This document shows positions 25,060-39,300 of a stretch of 64,000 bases of DNA, in pieces. Position 1 is the stretch's first letter. Every line of letters starts with the position of its first letter. The DNA lies in NCBI GenBank assembly GCA_965153455.1, contig OZ234494.1:18910001-18974000 (forward strand), in the 5' to 3' direction. Both the position numbers and the translations under genes were made by a program. The stretch is from Sphagnum compactum. Lineage: Eukaryota; Bryophyta; Sphagnopsida; Sphagnales. The notes beneath the pieces are model-generated. The model did no database searches. It saw only the letters and a list, made by a program, of their open reading frames with translations, and was not told the DNA's origin.

Positions 25060-25640
25060 CCATATCTTATATATAAAGTGCCTTGTCCGGCCGTCTGTGA
25101 CCACTGGACGCAGACTGTCTGTGACCACTGGACGCAGAGAAAAGTGACTGGACGCAGAGAAAAGTGATTTATATAACTGGACGCAGACTGTCTGTGTGTC
25201 TAGGTCCTGAAACCCAGATCTCAACTGTCCGTCCGTCGAGGTCCTGAAACCCAGATCGGGACCCGCCTGTCCGTCCGTCTGGTCGAGGTCCTGAAACCTG
25301 CCTGGCTCCTCTTTTCCGGGTTTTCGTGAAACCCGGCAGTTCTGTGCACGAAAACCCGGCAGTTCTGTGATTATGTGGATGAAATATTATACGTTTTTAG
25401 TTCCGTGCAATGAGCTCAGAGTTCTGGATGGGTGGTTATGAGGATGAGATATCATGTATTTGTAGTTCCGTCCAATTAGGAGGAATGATTTGTGGATGAA
25501 ATATTAAAGATTTTGTAGTTTTTTGTCCACTTAGAGTTTTCGATGGATTGATTATGTGGATGAAATATTTATGTATTCGTAAGTTCCGTCCAATTAGGAG
25601 TTCTGGATGGATTATTATGCAGGTGAGTATGGGGAGCCCA
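25060..25640. repeat. GC-rich composite repeat island
   Basis: Four local repeat types are packed together in otherwise AT-rich DNA. They are CCACTGGACGCAGACTGTC-type repeats (25,090-25,195), TCGAGGTCCTGAAACCCAGA-type repeats (25,198-25,300), a CCGGGTTTTCGTG/CACGAAAACCCGG inverted pair (25,317-25,359), and about four copies of a unit near 62 bp with GTGGATGAAATATT and GTTCCGTCCAATTAGG (25,370-25,625). It looks like foreign insertion, perhaps a non-autonomous transposon such as a Helitron-type element. I could not find defining ends. Confidence 0.55.
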
Positions 25641-26648
25641 CTAGTGGGATTAAAAGTTGTTGCAACTTGCAAGTTGTTAGTAATTTCAATGTAAACAAAT
25701 AAACATCAATCAAGAGTTGGATGTGAATAATTGTTTAAAATGGCTTTCCATATTCAATATGGTTTCCTAATAGTGTTGTTGGGTGAAACCATAATACAAA
25801 TATGATCTATTGCATGGTTTGATGTTTAATCAATTTTAATTTCAATATCCAATTTTATGTTACAATATTTAAATTCACAATTATTTGTGTTGCAAGGAAG
25901 AAAATATTCATCAACAAAATGCAAATAAATCATAAATGCAAGGGTAGGATGGTGTACATGAGGATTTATTTAACTTTTTACTGTATTGATGCAAAATATT
26001 TATATATATGGATAAAACATGAATATTCATTTGTAGAATACAAAACATTTTCTAAAATACTTGCCTTATTAAACCTTGCTGAAAATGTCAATTAAATTGA
26101 CACCTACATGAGGGAAGGAAGATAATTAGGTGCAAGGGATGATGAATACATTAAAAAGAAAAATAAGAAAATATGTGTTGATCATTTGTGTGTGTAAAAT
26201 TTCAAATGTGACAAACTTTTAATTGAATCAAATAGCCGTCGAAATTGTCTCTTATATTTTGCAATCAAGAATAAAAATAACTAGAGCATTTTCATATTTT
26301 TGTTAATGTGAAGATGAAATAACTAATTTGAACATGGCTAATGTTTTCATGAATTTGATTTATCCAATTGAATTTTCCAACGTTGCCATAATATGGGTAG
26401 ACAATAATGAAATGTAGACAAATATACTTGTGAACATTAAAATTATGCACACAATTTGAACTTTGAATTTGACATGAAATTAAAATAAAGATAATTACAC
26501 CATGCACAACATATTAAAGATAATTCAAACATGAAGGAAAAAACATGACATGAGTCATGATGCCCACATCACATATTTATCTTTATTCTAAGAATAGAAC
26601 AATTTGCAATAACAATGTTCAATGAATCATAATGACATTTTTTGTCTA

Positions 26649-28418
26649 TCATCTCCTTTTTATCTCAAAAAATCTATGTAGCAACATACATGCACAAAAA
26701 CCAAGAAAAATTATTATACACAACGAACCTACACATACATACAACAAAGAGGCATTATGAACTTGACCTTGATCATGTAAGTTCAAATTAGTGTTTGTAA
26801 TTGGCATTGCATGTTTGTTGGGCCTTTTAATCAATGACATCCCTTCGACAATTGGTTTTTCTTGTGGCAAGAATTTTAGCCCATTCACATAACCTAATCC
26901 CCTTGTTTGTTGGGAATTCACCTCTAATTCCTTTAATTTGGGCAATGAATGCAAAATTGCCGTTTTCCTTCGAGTCATCATGCCAGATGATGATATGTTC
27001 TTATATTGTTGATTATCAGTCATTAATGACCTTGTGCAATGCAATGATATTGTGCTTGGTTTTGGCAATTGTTCAGATTTGGTCATTTTGGCCAATGGAG
27101 TTAATTGTTGTTGTTGTTGAAATTGGGATTCCATTGTTTGGGTTGAAATGTTCACCAATTGCATTGATTGTCGAGCAATTGCAAAGGCTTTTAGACTTTC
27201 TTTTGCAATTGCAACCTATGATCACAAGTTCACAAAATGAACTTCTTTCAATTATTTTCAAAACAACATGCATGAATCAAATTTCTATAAGTGAAAGAAA
27301 ACAAGAATATTAAGATCACCATTCAAATAATATATGATCTTGTATGCCCTCCAAAAATCAATATTGTCTTTTCTATGACTAAGAATTATGAATTGAGAAA
27401 TAGATAATTTGCATAATGGTTATCAAGGTTTGTTGTCTCATTTTATAAAATTTTGGGATAACGAAGCTACAATGCTAGAGACAAGTTTCCCAACGAGGAA
27501 TATTAATGTTTATATTAAAAATCAGAATATTGTTTTACATTTTAAATTCTTGGTATGCATATGTTGCCCGTAAGTTTGTTGGCATATGACATATATGTGA
27601 AACCTAGACTTGCATTATAAACAAATTTTTATAACAAATAAGCTATCAATTGATGATAATGATTATGATTGTTAAAAAATTTATATTGCTCCATGGTTAT
27701 TGAAATCATGAGAAAATCGAAGCGTTGAAATGATTTGTAAAAGGATTGTTTAGATTGTACTTTTCACAAATAAGTTGAGCCTAAAAATGAAAATGGTCCA
27801 TTGTTGATTCATCTTATCAACAAATTACATTTAATTTATGTCTCATGTGTTCTTAGAGATTGCAAAATAAAAAATTGAAAAAAATATGTTAATATGAATT
27901 TAAAATAAAATCTTCATTCTTACTCAACATGCAATGGAAAGATCAAAATGGAATTTTCATTCATATGTTGTGAAATTTGCTAAAAGATTTTCAAAGTTGG
28001 TGTCCAAGTACCTTTTTTTCAAGGTCGATGAATTTGGTGAATGCCAAACCTTTATAGAAATCTTTTTTTTGCTTCTATTGCCAGCAATCAAAAGTATCAC
28101 AATTTAGCTATCTCTTGATTATGTTCAAAATTACCTTATATTGGGAGTTTTATTGTTGATTATCTACATATTCCAATTTGATAAATGTACAACTTGCAAA
28201 GCTCCTTGAATTCCGAGTTTAAATAATAGCATATAGTTTTTAGATGATTTTTTTGGAAAAAGAATAATAATATTCCTTTTTGTCCTCCAAAACTTTGATT
28301 GAAAAATTATAAAAAAGCTCACCATGCGAGGCATTGGGACATTATGGTAGCTTAGCCATGCTTGCAACTCAACCACTGTCATTTTTTTAATATCTTCTTT
28401 GCTTGTAGTAGAATACAT
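26649..28418 (-). CDS. SAP/HEH-domain protein with C-terminal membrane anchor
   Basis: Three exons in phase 0: 28418-28323, 28074-28012 and 27215-26649, giving 241 aa. Donors GTGAGC and GTACTT and acceptors ending AATAG and CATAG support the joins. Residues about 8-47 match a SAP/HEH fold: MTVVELQAWLSYHNVP, then a basic KQKKDFYKGL half across the first intron. A helical region VAIAKESLKAFAIARQS and a Gln-rich stretch follow. The C-terminus is one strong hydrophobic helix (about 208-230, containing YVCVGSLCIIIFLGFCACML) and a short basic tail ending EIKRR. SAP/HEH domains bind DNA or chromatin. With a membrane anchor they occur in inner-nuclear-membrane proteins such as yeast Heh1/Src1, though those differ in layout. 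The start ATG follows an in-frame stop. Function is inferred. Confidence 0.65.
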
Positions 28419-30322
28419 TTTTGTATCCTACCTTTTTCACCTTTGCAAGACCTTTAACAAATGGTTTAGTTGATGCATCAAGTGCAATTCACATTTAAAA
28501 TTAGAATGTTTCATATTCTTCTTTTGAAAGTTGAAACACATCGTTGATGATCACAACATATCACATGTTAAAGGTCATCAAAAATAAAATGATCATTTTA
28601 TTTTACTTAACACTAGGGGAAAAGTATGGAAAAGGTGATTCCTTTTTGCATGTTGATGGTAAAGCCTAAGCTTGCAAGCCCTAACTTCCAATCCTTTGTG
28701 TCCATTTAGCTATCAACATACATGTCCTTTTTTCCACCTTTAGAGCGTTGTTTCTCACAAGTGATTCGATCCAATTAATGAAGTCAATAACTTAATGTTA
28801 AGGGACATCATTGCACAACACTTTGGTTAATTACAAACACCTTACTTAACATTTAATTTGTCAAATGAATATATGCATGTCATTTCTTAACCAAACCTTA
28901 GACAATTCGTCTTTTTTTGAACTTTATGCAAAGTGGATCCTACCTAGTGTTCTTTTTGATTTGTTGTTATGGAAGCATCAACATGAGTTTGATGAAATAA
29001 CTTTGCTTGGATAAAAACACATGTACATGAAAATACATTGATCTAAAGCATCACTTTTTGTCATAATACTACACCAATAAGGTTTTGTCAAATCTCTACA
29101 AACTTAATACTAGGTAAGGAAGGACTTTTACTTGGTATTTACATTTTTTTTTACTTCATTGGCCAATGATTCGTAACCTACTTTGGACGCTAGTTGATAA
29201 TTGGGTTAAAACCCAATATCTAGCCAATGTATGGTGGTTCATTGTGAGTGTTGCCCATGGGAGTGCTATGCTTTATAAGACCCCTTAATAGTTAGTTTTA
29301 CCAATTTTTATTAATTTGAAGCAATTTTTACCTTTCTATGCATTGTAAGGCTTCCCATTGAGGGTATCATGATTGTAAGCTCCATATACGGACTATTTTA
29401 GCTCCAATTTGGTCTAAAGGTATCCAAGGAGCTTTCCTATTGAAAGTATGATGGTTTAAACTATCATTTAGTGTAAAAGTATACAATGAGCTTACAATCA
29501 TCCTTCCAAGATATAGAATAAGATAAAATTTATTGGATTTTATGACATCTTTGCAACACCATTTTCTTTGGGACATCACCAATCTGAAGATTAAATTTCC
29601 AAAATAAAGGGAAATTATGAAAATGTAAATAGGGGAAAACTAATAACTACAACATTATAAGGATAAGTAAATAAATAAATTGTGTAAACTTAAAATATCC
29701 CACAATAGTTACTAGTATGGTTAATTTGTTCATATACTTAGAAATTCAGTTAGTTATGTAACCGTTTGGTTATTTGAAACATCAAGCATTTGAGGATGGG
29801 TGTAAAGTTCAAGAATACAATCCTTCATGTGTCCCATGTGCATTTAGCACCCACATGCAATTACAATTTGTTAAAGTTTGGTTAGGCTTGTGATTTGCAA
29901 TATGCAATTGTGGCACTTGTGTGCCGTTACTATTGGCAAAACTTGGTTTAGCTAATGGTTTGCAATTTGCAATCACATCACCTACATGCATTTACAATTT
30001 CCAAAACTTGGTTTGGCTAATGGTTTGTAATTTGCAATCACAACATGTACATGCATTTGCAGTTTGCAAAACTTGGTTTGGCTAATGGTTTGCAATTTGC
30101 AGTCATAACACCTACATGCATTTACAATTTGCAAAAGTTGGTTTGTTAAGCTTGGGGTGGACCTAATTGTGTAATTGGAGTAGGGTTTTAATTCAATTGT
30201 TGAAATGTTCAATTTGATGAAGTGTGGGTGGGAAGCAACTTCATTGTTACAATATGTGAAAAGATTTTGGTAATTATTGTGAGAAAAAAAATGGCATATT
30301 GGGTACTAAAAAATAGAGTAGG
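28419..30322. other. Divergent intergenic region between SAP-domain and F-x-P-x-I genes
   Basis: No coding sequence is supported. This is a shared upstream region of about 1.9 kb for two genes transcribed away from each other. It contains the minisatellite at 29,845-30,145, close to the start of the plus-strand gene. No convincing TATA box or cell-cycle motif was seen. Confidence 0.5.
29845..30145. repeat. Minisatellite, 4-5 degenerate copies of about 65 bp
   Basis: The core ACATGCATTTACAATTTGC, AAAACTTGGTTTGGCTAATG, GTTTGCAATTTGCAATCA recurs with decay toward the left end. It lies between two divergent genes, about 180-480 bp before the first proposed coding exon of the plus-strand gene. 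Confidence 0.8.
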
Positions 30323-33300
30323 ATGATGGTTGTCCACATGGAAGAAAAGTTTGGTGTTCAACAAATGAAGAATGAAATTGACATCGGTATAGAAAAAAGT
30401 ATTCAACGTTGTGAAGCTCTACTAGCCATGGTCCCATTGTCCTTACAATCATTTACACCAGGTGGTCAATGCTCTCTCTTGTTTTTTCGTTTAAATCCTT
30501 TGTTGTCTATGCTATCATTTTTGAAATTTTGTTGTCACTCATATTGATATTTTTTTAGTTCCCCAAATTCAACAATTTCAGAAATATAATGTAGAGGAAA
30601 TGAAAGGGTGAATGATTTACTTGCAACAGCTACATTCAAGTCAAATTGTTTGCAAGGAAATGCAACAAATACATCATCATTGGAGCTAGAACTATTGAAA
30701 AGCTTGCATGAGGAGCCTGAATGGACCAAGAACATGGTTTTTTTCAAGAATATAAAAAAATTCGATGGCTCCAAACCACAAGTTAGTTTACTTTCACATT
30801 TGTAATTATGAATATATGAATTTGAATTTAGTTTACTTGGTAAGCTTGGGTTAAATTGACAAGTTGAAAAGTCACAAAAAGATGGGTGTCGCAGGTTGAA
30901 GAATCAAAATCACTCAATAATAGTCATGTGACATCCTTTGAAAAAGATGGGCGAACATTAAAAATGAGCTCCATGACAACCAAGATCCCAAGGCCACACC
31001 CTTTGCCACTCATCATCACTAATCATCCTCTTGACATAAGGAGCATGAGAAACTCAAGAGATAAAAAAATGTTAAAAAGAATTCATGTCAAGAGACAATG
31101 TGCTCGTGGTAGCAATGGCCCTTGTGTGTTAGACGATTTCAAAATCAACTCCATGCCTACATGGAACACAAGCGCCAAAAAGTCAAGCAATGGCAACCAA
31201 AATGAACACAACGTAGAAAACACCAAGGTGGGCATCAAAACCTCCTCTAACATATTTTATGAACAACCAAGTCTCTATCATGATCCCAACTAAATAGTAA
31301 CTTTTTCCCACCTTGATGATGATGTTAAATAGCACAAAAGAAACAAAACTATCATGCATGACAATCGAACAAACATTTATGTGTTAATTACAAAATAATT
31401 AATAATTCATGCACACTAGTTTTGTATGCAGAAGGATGTTTGTGACCTAAAGGTTTCCAGCACTAATGGCTTCAATGAGGAGGTGGTTTCATACATGCCT
31501 AAATCGTCCCAATTTGAGAAGAATGATGATAAGCCTTTTTTGGAGTCTTCCACTAAACTACTTCCAAAAGAAGATTCTTCCCTTCCCTTTGTGATTCCAA
31601 GAACTTTAAAAGTTGTTTCAACTGTAAGTTCACTCCTTGCAATTTGTTTTTTTCTATCCCGCCTCTCCATCATGGGGAACTTGTGTTGGAATCTCTAAGT
31701 TCTCCCACATGTTTCCAATATTGTTATTGCTTGAATTACTTTGTAATTGCTATTTGAGTTATTAACATGATGAATGTATGAATAGGGTGTTTCGGGAAAA
31801 GAAGACATTGAAACACTTGGCCAATCTATGCATATGAATGATGCCAATAGAAACTTCTACCCATCTCTTGAGTCTTTGTATTTTCCTTTTGGACCACAAC
31901 ATTGTCAAAGAACTTGGGAGTTTGACACATTTACCCTTGAAAGTATCTCAAATTCTGGATATGAAGGTATGGTCATGGAAAAAATATTGAAAGAATCATC
32001 ATAGTTTCCCATGGAGGAAAAAATACAAATGATTATAATGGATTTTCCTTTCATTTTGCGAAGATTGTGACAAGATCCATGTTGTGAATGTTAAATCAAA
32101 GGAAACATATTTGATGAATGTTGTTGAAAGAAAAAACAACCTACAAAGCCTTGGTTGTTGTTATGAAAGATGTGAGATGAATAACTAATTGAATGGGTTG
32201 GTGAATGCACAACAAATGTAGTCCATGAAGGTCATTCACTAGAAGAAAATGATAAAGAAAACATGCATTTCACTAGCTTTTGGTGGAAGTCAAACGCTAA
32301 AGGATTCCAACAAATGCACCCAATGTTCAAATCTGGCACAATAACTTCAAAACTAAAGCCCGTAAGACATTAACTTCACACCTTGGACATAATACATGAA
32401 AAACTTTACAAAGTTAATGCAACATCAAGGAAAGGTTGAAAGAAATAAGCTCATATTTTCAAGTAGTAGAATTTAGGATTTTGATTTTTCAAAATAGTGC
32501 ACGTGAAGGTAGAACATATTTGTTTCTAGATGGTAGAATGATAACACAAGTATCTCCAAGAGAAGCAACAACACCCCTATTTTAAAAAGGCATATGGTGA
32601 GATTTTTTTTTTTGGTTTTGCATATAAATACAATAGCATGAATGCATTTGGCATTCGAACATGGTTTGTGATTAAATAATAATATTTGGAAAATGAAAAG
32701 AATAATAAGAAGATTGCAACTTTTTGTGATTCAATATAAACATTAATATCTTTTATAATATTGTGTTGTTTTCATTTAAAGTGAGGGCTTTTGTAAAGAT
32801 TAAAAAATTGTTTTTTAACTGGGATTGTTAGGATGGCACTAATAGTGAATTGAACATGAGACAAACAAGAAGTGCCACAAATGGAAAAACGAAGAATTCT
32901 GTTGCAACTAAGGTATATCACTCATTCATCCTTATGCCTTTCAGTTTTTTTAATTTCAATGGATATGTTGAACAACATTATGGAATACATAAAACCATAA
33001 TTCATAAGTTAGTTTATCAAGAGATTGCAACACACACACACATGCAAGATTAGGATGCATGTTATAGTGTTTTCCTTCCAAGCTCACAAAATTATTTTTT
33101 TGTTGGTGGGCCTATAAAAACAGGCAAGCCTTAAGCGGTTGGCATGCCCTAGGACTGCACTATATCAACAATGTGCTCAAACTAAAGCCTTGTTAGAAGA
33201 GAAGAAAATGTCTGAATGTTCATTCAAGGTTTTATCTTTAACCTTCCATTAAAGGTGGTATTTGTTTTTAAGTTCCATTATATTATTCATTTGTATTGTT

Positions 33301-36300
33301 TGAAAAAAATGGTCGAATATTAAGTGATTTTGAAGTTAATCGATTATAGCACTAAAGCTTGGATGTTGGAAATAAAAAATTGTGCATTATGATACAGCCA
33401 ATTGTGGGAAGACGACCCAATCCATATTCGTTTTTTTCAACTCCTATTATTGACCACAACCGTGAGATGAAACAACGAATTGAATTTCGCAAACGAGTAT
33501 GTGTTATGATAAAATCCAAAATATTTCTACCTCTTATTTGGAGATAGATGTTTTACATTATTTTTTATGCCAAATTTCCAACAAAGTCCTTGTTTTTTCT
33601 ATCATGCTCATTCATTCTTTCACTTGTATCCACTAGTTGAAAATATTATAGTAATCAAATTCTAGTTATTAACATGGAAGGTTCATCGTGAAATGGAAGG
33701 CACGCAAAGTGATTGAAAAAGAGGAGTTGGATCAATGTTCCTTCACACCACAAATCAACTTCAACTCTATGTATCTAGATTTGGATACATATCAACCTAT
33801 CCAAAAGCGCTTACAACAGCTTATGGTGGGAATGATCTTTGCCCAACTTTGATCCAAGCGTTAACGCAAAGATCAAAAGTTATGTTCATACATTGAAGGG
33901 TACCTTTCATGGAAAAAATACCTATTTATCATAGACATATGTTTAAATTTTTTCATAGATGTATGTTGCATGTGGAAATGTTGCATGATATTAGTTTAAT
34001 GAAACATTGAAATTTTATTTCAATGGATTGATCTAGAGGAAAAGGATTGAAAGAATTGCACATGCAAGAGCGCAAGAGACAAAGACATACACCTTCAAGC
34101 CTGAGATCAACCAAAATTCTATCCGCCTTTTCAAGCAGGTAACATATTGTAATGTAAGGTGGAATGATATTCCTTTAATGCAATAGGTAAAGTATTTATA
34201 AAACAACAGCTTGTGAAATGTTTATCAAGAAATAACATGTTCAAATTTTTGTTGACAGAAAGGGTTGGAAACAATTGATGTTGCAAACCGGCTAACAAGC
34301 TATAACACAACCCATTTTGACCATTTGGGAGAATGTCGGGTACGTAAATATTTCATAATCAATGGAATATAAAATCACATCATTGATTTTAAAAAATCTA
34401 AATATATATCATTTTGAATCACAATCAACCAATTCACAACTATTAGTTTCCTTTTTTGCATCAAAGTGTTGGAGTTCATTAATAAATTTTCAAGATTAGT
34501 CCGTAACTTATGGTATGGGATCATGACTTGTAATTAGGTAAAGGATCTTTTGTATAAAACAAAAGAGTTTTTTGATGTTGTGTATATTGAATGTGTAGGG
34601 CAAACTGTACACGCCAAAAAATGAGTGCACTTTTTCACCAAAGATAAATCCCAACACCGATGAAATTTTAGCAGGCTCTGAGTTTGAAGGATGTGATTTC
34701 TTATCTCGTCAAGAGTTATTTGTGCGCAAATTCAAACAACACAAGGTGTTTCCCTTGGGAAAAGATGATGTGAACTCTCTAAGAAAATGAAAATTTATTC
34801 ATGTTCATTTCATAATTTCTATGTTGATTGATGGTAAATAACAAAAATTAGAGTTACAAAAGCTTCTAGATACGGACATTGAAAAGCATTTTATTGTTAA
34901 TTAAATTGCAGAAAATGAAGAAGTTCCAATATCCAAACATCTTTACATTTCAGCCAAAAATTGGAAATGCATCAATCATATTACAATATTCACCTTTGCA
35001 AGAAGGCAATAGAGAGACAACGTGTGAAAGATTGGAGAGGCTTTCATATCAAGACAATGTTCGTCGCCACCACATTAGGCAAAGAATATCGGTGCGATGT
35101 TTAATGCAAGTTGTTAGATGCTACAACTTCAAGTTGCATTCTTTAAAAACTAAAATAAATAGGAAGTAAATCAATTTAAAATATAAATTTTCTATTGTTG
35201 ATATGAAGAACTAGGTTGACCAAGAACTTCATATCACTTACATCATTATGGAATACAAATAACATGATGATGAATCAACAAAAGTGGATTTTTTTTCTAA
35301 CATCGGTTGATGAACCTTTGTTCCCTTCATGTTCATTCAAAACAGGATAATTATTATGCCCAATTCAAGTTCCAACCAGAGATTGATCAAACTTCTAATG
35401 AGTTAGTGGTTGGAGCATCTACCCACTATGAACTACACAAGGTGGATTTTTTAATTTTTTTTGTCATGTCACTTTCATGGATCAATGAATTTAGGGTTGA
35501 AATTTTAGGGCTAGCTAAATATATACATTATAGATAGATTTGATATTTTAATTGGAGATGTTGGAAAGAGTTTTTGGACTAACTTGTGTGACTCCAAAAT
35601 GTTTTGAAAAGAATGAGAAAGGGAAAAAAACAAAACAAACACTGGAACAAGCTGCTTACCAAGAATTTATGCAAAAGTGCACATTCCATCCTGAAGTGAG
35701 TGTTCTTTTGCTTCTAACACTAGGATTAAACTAAAAGTTAATATTATTTTAAATTTTTTTCTAAGTGCCTTTTGCTTCTTCTCCAATTTCACACATGTAG
35801 TGGCCATTAGTAGGTGGTTGTTGAAGCAACCAAATTGTTTTGGGGAACAGGTCAATGTTCATAAATCACATCACAATTTGGAACAAATTCTTCAAAATCG
35901 TCGCAAGTTTCGTAAGGTAATTCAAGAACAAAATCATTGGTTATTAGTTAGAGCTCCTTTCACCTTCTTTAGATAACTACATTGGGATTTTGGAATATCC
36001 TTTGCATAACATAAAAAAAATACAAATGACCAAAAAATAGTTCCCAATTGGTTGAGGGGGAGGAGAGGATGGCAGCAAAAGACAAAATCAATTGAGCAAT
36101 TACAAGCTGAAAGGGAATTAGAGGAGTTCAAGGAATGCACATTCAAACCAATAGTACATGTAGTACCCCCAAAACCAATGGAACCAATTGTTATCAAAGG
36201 CCTTGGACGCCACCTTGAACTTCAAGATTTGGCAAAACAAATGAAAAAGGATCATGAAGAATGGGAGCATAAAGTCTTCTTCTCTCATGTAAAAGTTTCT

Positions 36301-39300
36301 TCCCCTTTCTTTACCCCACATTGGTGTTTAGGAAGGTATGTGTAAAAAGGACAAAAAACAAACAAAATTGTATTGATGTCCCTCCACATAGCGTAATCAC
36401 TAGAATATGGCCCCTAAACAAACATAAGAAAAAATTTATATTGAATGGTTTGATCTTGGTTTATTTCATCAGTCTTGGGAATCCATATCCATCTGAATGA
36501 ATGTAAGCTATTAAGTAACATTCATCCTTCTACTTGAAAAACTCTTAGAAGGTATGAAAACAATCAAACAAACATTTATACAAGTGTAACCTTGATTTCA
36601 TATGCATAACCGTGTTTTTATACTTGCACAAATATAAATGGCTATTAAGTGTTATGATTATATTAATATAATTTTTAACATTTTACTATACCATTGTTTA
36701 GATCATGTTTAAAATAATACCTTGCCTTCATGTTAAAAAAAGTTGAGAAGGGCAATTTCTTAAAAAAATTTAATGATAATATGATTGTTGATATGGATTC
36801 CCTTTACCAACTTCCCATTATTTCACTACTTCATCCACCAAAACCAATTGGTTGATCATATAAAAACTTACTTATTATGGCATTCAACCTATGGAAGGCT
36901 TTATAGCTTAGGGCAGGCAAAGGGATAAAAGGACACCACATCTAGTCATATTGAGAAGCATGAAATTGAGGCTCCTCAAACCATGTGTAGTTTATTTGGG
37001 TGGTGAAATAATGGCATGTTATGGAGACAAACATTCATTTCCAATGGCCATAACTATAATGATTCTAAGGCAACGAAATCCCTTGTCGGGTAAGTTCCAA
37101 CATGCAATATATATATGTAATTGTACTTATCCCTAGTTCCAATGTATTATCATTGCACAAGACAACTATATCCTTGCAAAAATTAACTTACTTGTAAAAC
37201 AAATGAAGGATTTCCCAACATCATGAATCAAAGATATGCATAAAAGTCCTCCATGGTTCAAGTTTTATTCCATGTTTATGGGTTGCTTTCATTGTTTAAA
37301 AGCATTGGAATAAGGGCTACCCATGACTTCGAACAATTTGGAAATGCTCTAGATTTACTCTTATCCAATACACATTACAATAATGAAGAACAAAAGGAAT
37401 TTGCAACATAATGTTGATGAAAGAATTAAACAAGACTTGCCCTTCCCCTAATGACATTACAATTAAACAAATGAACTTCCAAACATAGTTACTTAATTGA
37501 CATCATGGTTGAGCTTTCCCATTATCATTAATTTTTTTGAAACAAAACATAATATTTTGAAATATGTTTGACATTGATCTTCACCCAATGAGAGGAAATG
37601 ATGAAATCAAGGATGTAAGTGGATGACACCATAAATGTTGATGTCGAAAGTCCTGAAGCATCTAGATAATATAAAAAAATAATGTGTGTCTATTTGTGTC
37701 ATTCAAACCTACTTGTTTCAAGCCTAATTACCGCACTCCTTTCCCCTACCCACCTACATGGATATGATAAGGCAAATTAACATGTGACTTTTCATGTATA
37801 TGTTACGTATATTAAAATGATTTAATAATTTACCTCTTTGAATTTTATAATGATGAACATGGACATGAAACTAACCATTTTGAGATCTAACATATTTAAT
37901 AATGAACTATTGAAAACCATATGGAAACATAATTGGAACTTGTTTAGGTGAAACATGTATAGAGTCCATGAATGGTCATCACTATGACAATTCTAATTGT
38001 TGTCCATTTGATAATTATGAAAACATTCTATAAATTACTTAACTACCTCATTCGTTTCACTAACCCACCTACATATATATATATATATATATATATATAA
38101 AGGCAATTTAACATTTGCCTTTTCATATTTGGTTGAATTCAATTCGACCAAATTTAATTTAGTTGAAATTTCAATGGGAACATTAACCTTGTTGAATCCA
38201 AAGGAAAAGAATATTGTGTTTAATTAAATTTGTTTCATAAGAGAGAAAAGGGGGGAGGGAGGGGATTTGTTTCGTTTCGAACTTTGCCCAAAGGGCAAGG
38301 GCATGACATTCATGTGTATAATTGTTGTTGTTTAGATTGTTGCTGAGTTTCTTTAAGGTTGGATAGAGTCTCATGCTTGCCAATAAATTGTTATGTTGTT
38401 AGAATATAAATGTTCAAAATGTTGTTATAAGGTGATGTTAATTCTATTTGATTTGACATTAGTCCAAATTTATGACCATAACAAAACATTGACAATGAAA
38501 TGAAAAGTCTCTTCTTGGTTGTAGTTTCAATAAATAATTTCTTCCTCACATTTGGAAATTATGGGTCTTGAATTTTGAAATACTTTTAATTAATGTCTAC
38601 CTCCTCAAATGTGAGTTCAATTTTTTGGATAATCTTATTATGATGTATTATTTATTTATTTATTATTTGTAGAGGATTGAATAATTATTGGCATCTTAGT
38701 ATTTGATTGCTTCACATATCTAGAAAAAAACCTTATTGTTGATGGCATTGACCTTATTTTCTTTTAAGGGTTTACTATACTTGGAATGGTCTCTATTACA
38801 ATTTCTTGTATTTGACAATATTCCAAAATAAAAAATCTTAAACATGGACATTTGAAACATTAATTATTAGTTGGCCACATGTTAATATTGTATGTAGTTT
38901 TCATGCCTCATGGATTCCAATATTTCAAATGTTGCCAAGTTTGGAGGAGTCAAAAGTTGGTTTTATAGTTTCTTAAAGCTTTATAGTTCAAATGAGTTTT
39001 TTGTAGTTGAAATGGCAAGCTTAATTAGTCTTTTGAATATAAATGTTTCACTCCAATTATTTGTTAATTGAAAAAAGGTTTAATTATCAAAAATAAAATT
39101 ATATTTGGTGTCTTTGCTCATGGAATCTTCAAGATGATTACATGGATGACTTTTTAATTCTATTTACGAGGAACTTTTCAAAACCTATTTTTTCTTTTAA
39201 AAATCATGGTCTTAAATATTTATGTTTCTTTATATATTTTTCTTTTCTTGTTGTTTTCCTCCCCCTTTTTGTTTATATAGGGTTTCTCTTTTCTTTTTAA

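Noticed and set aside
38072-38099. TA run as a possible replication or recombination signal
   Set aside because: It is an ordinary AT microsatellite inside an intron with no associated structure.
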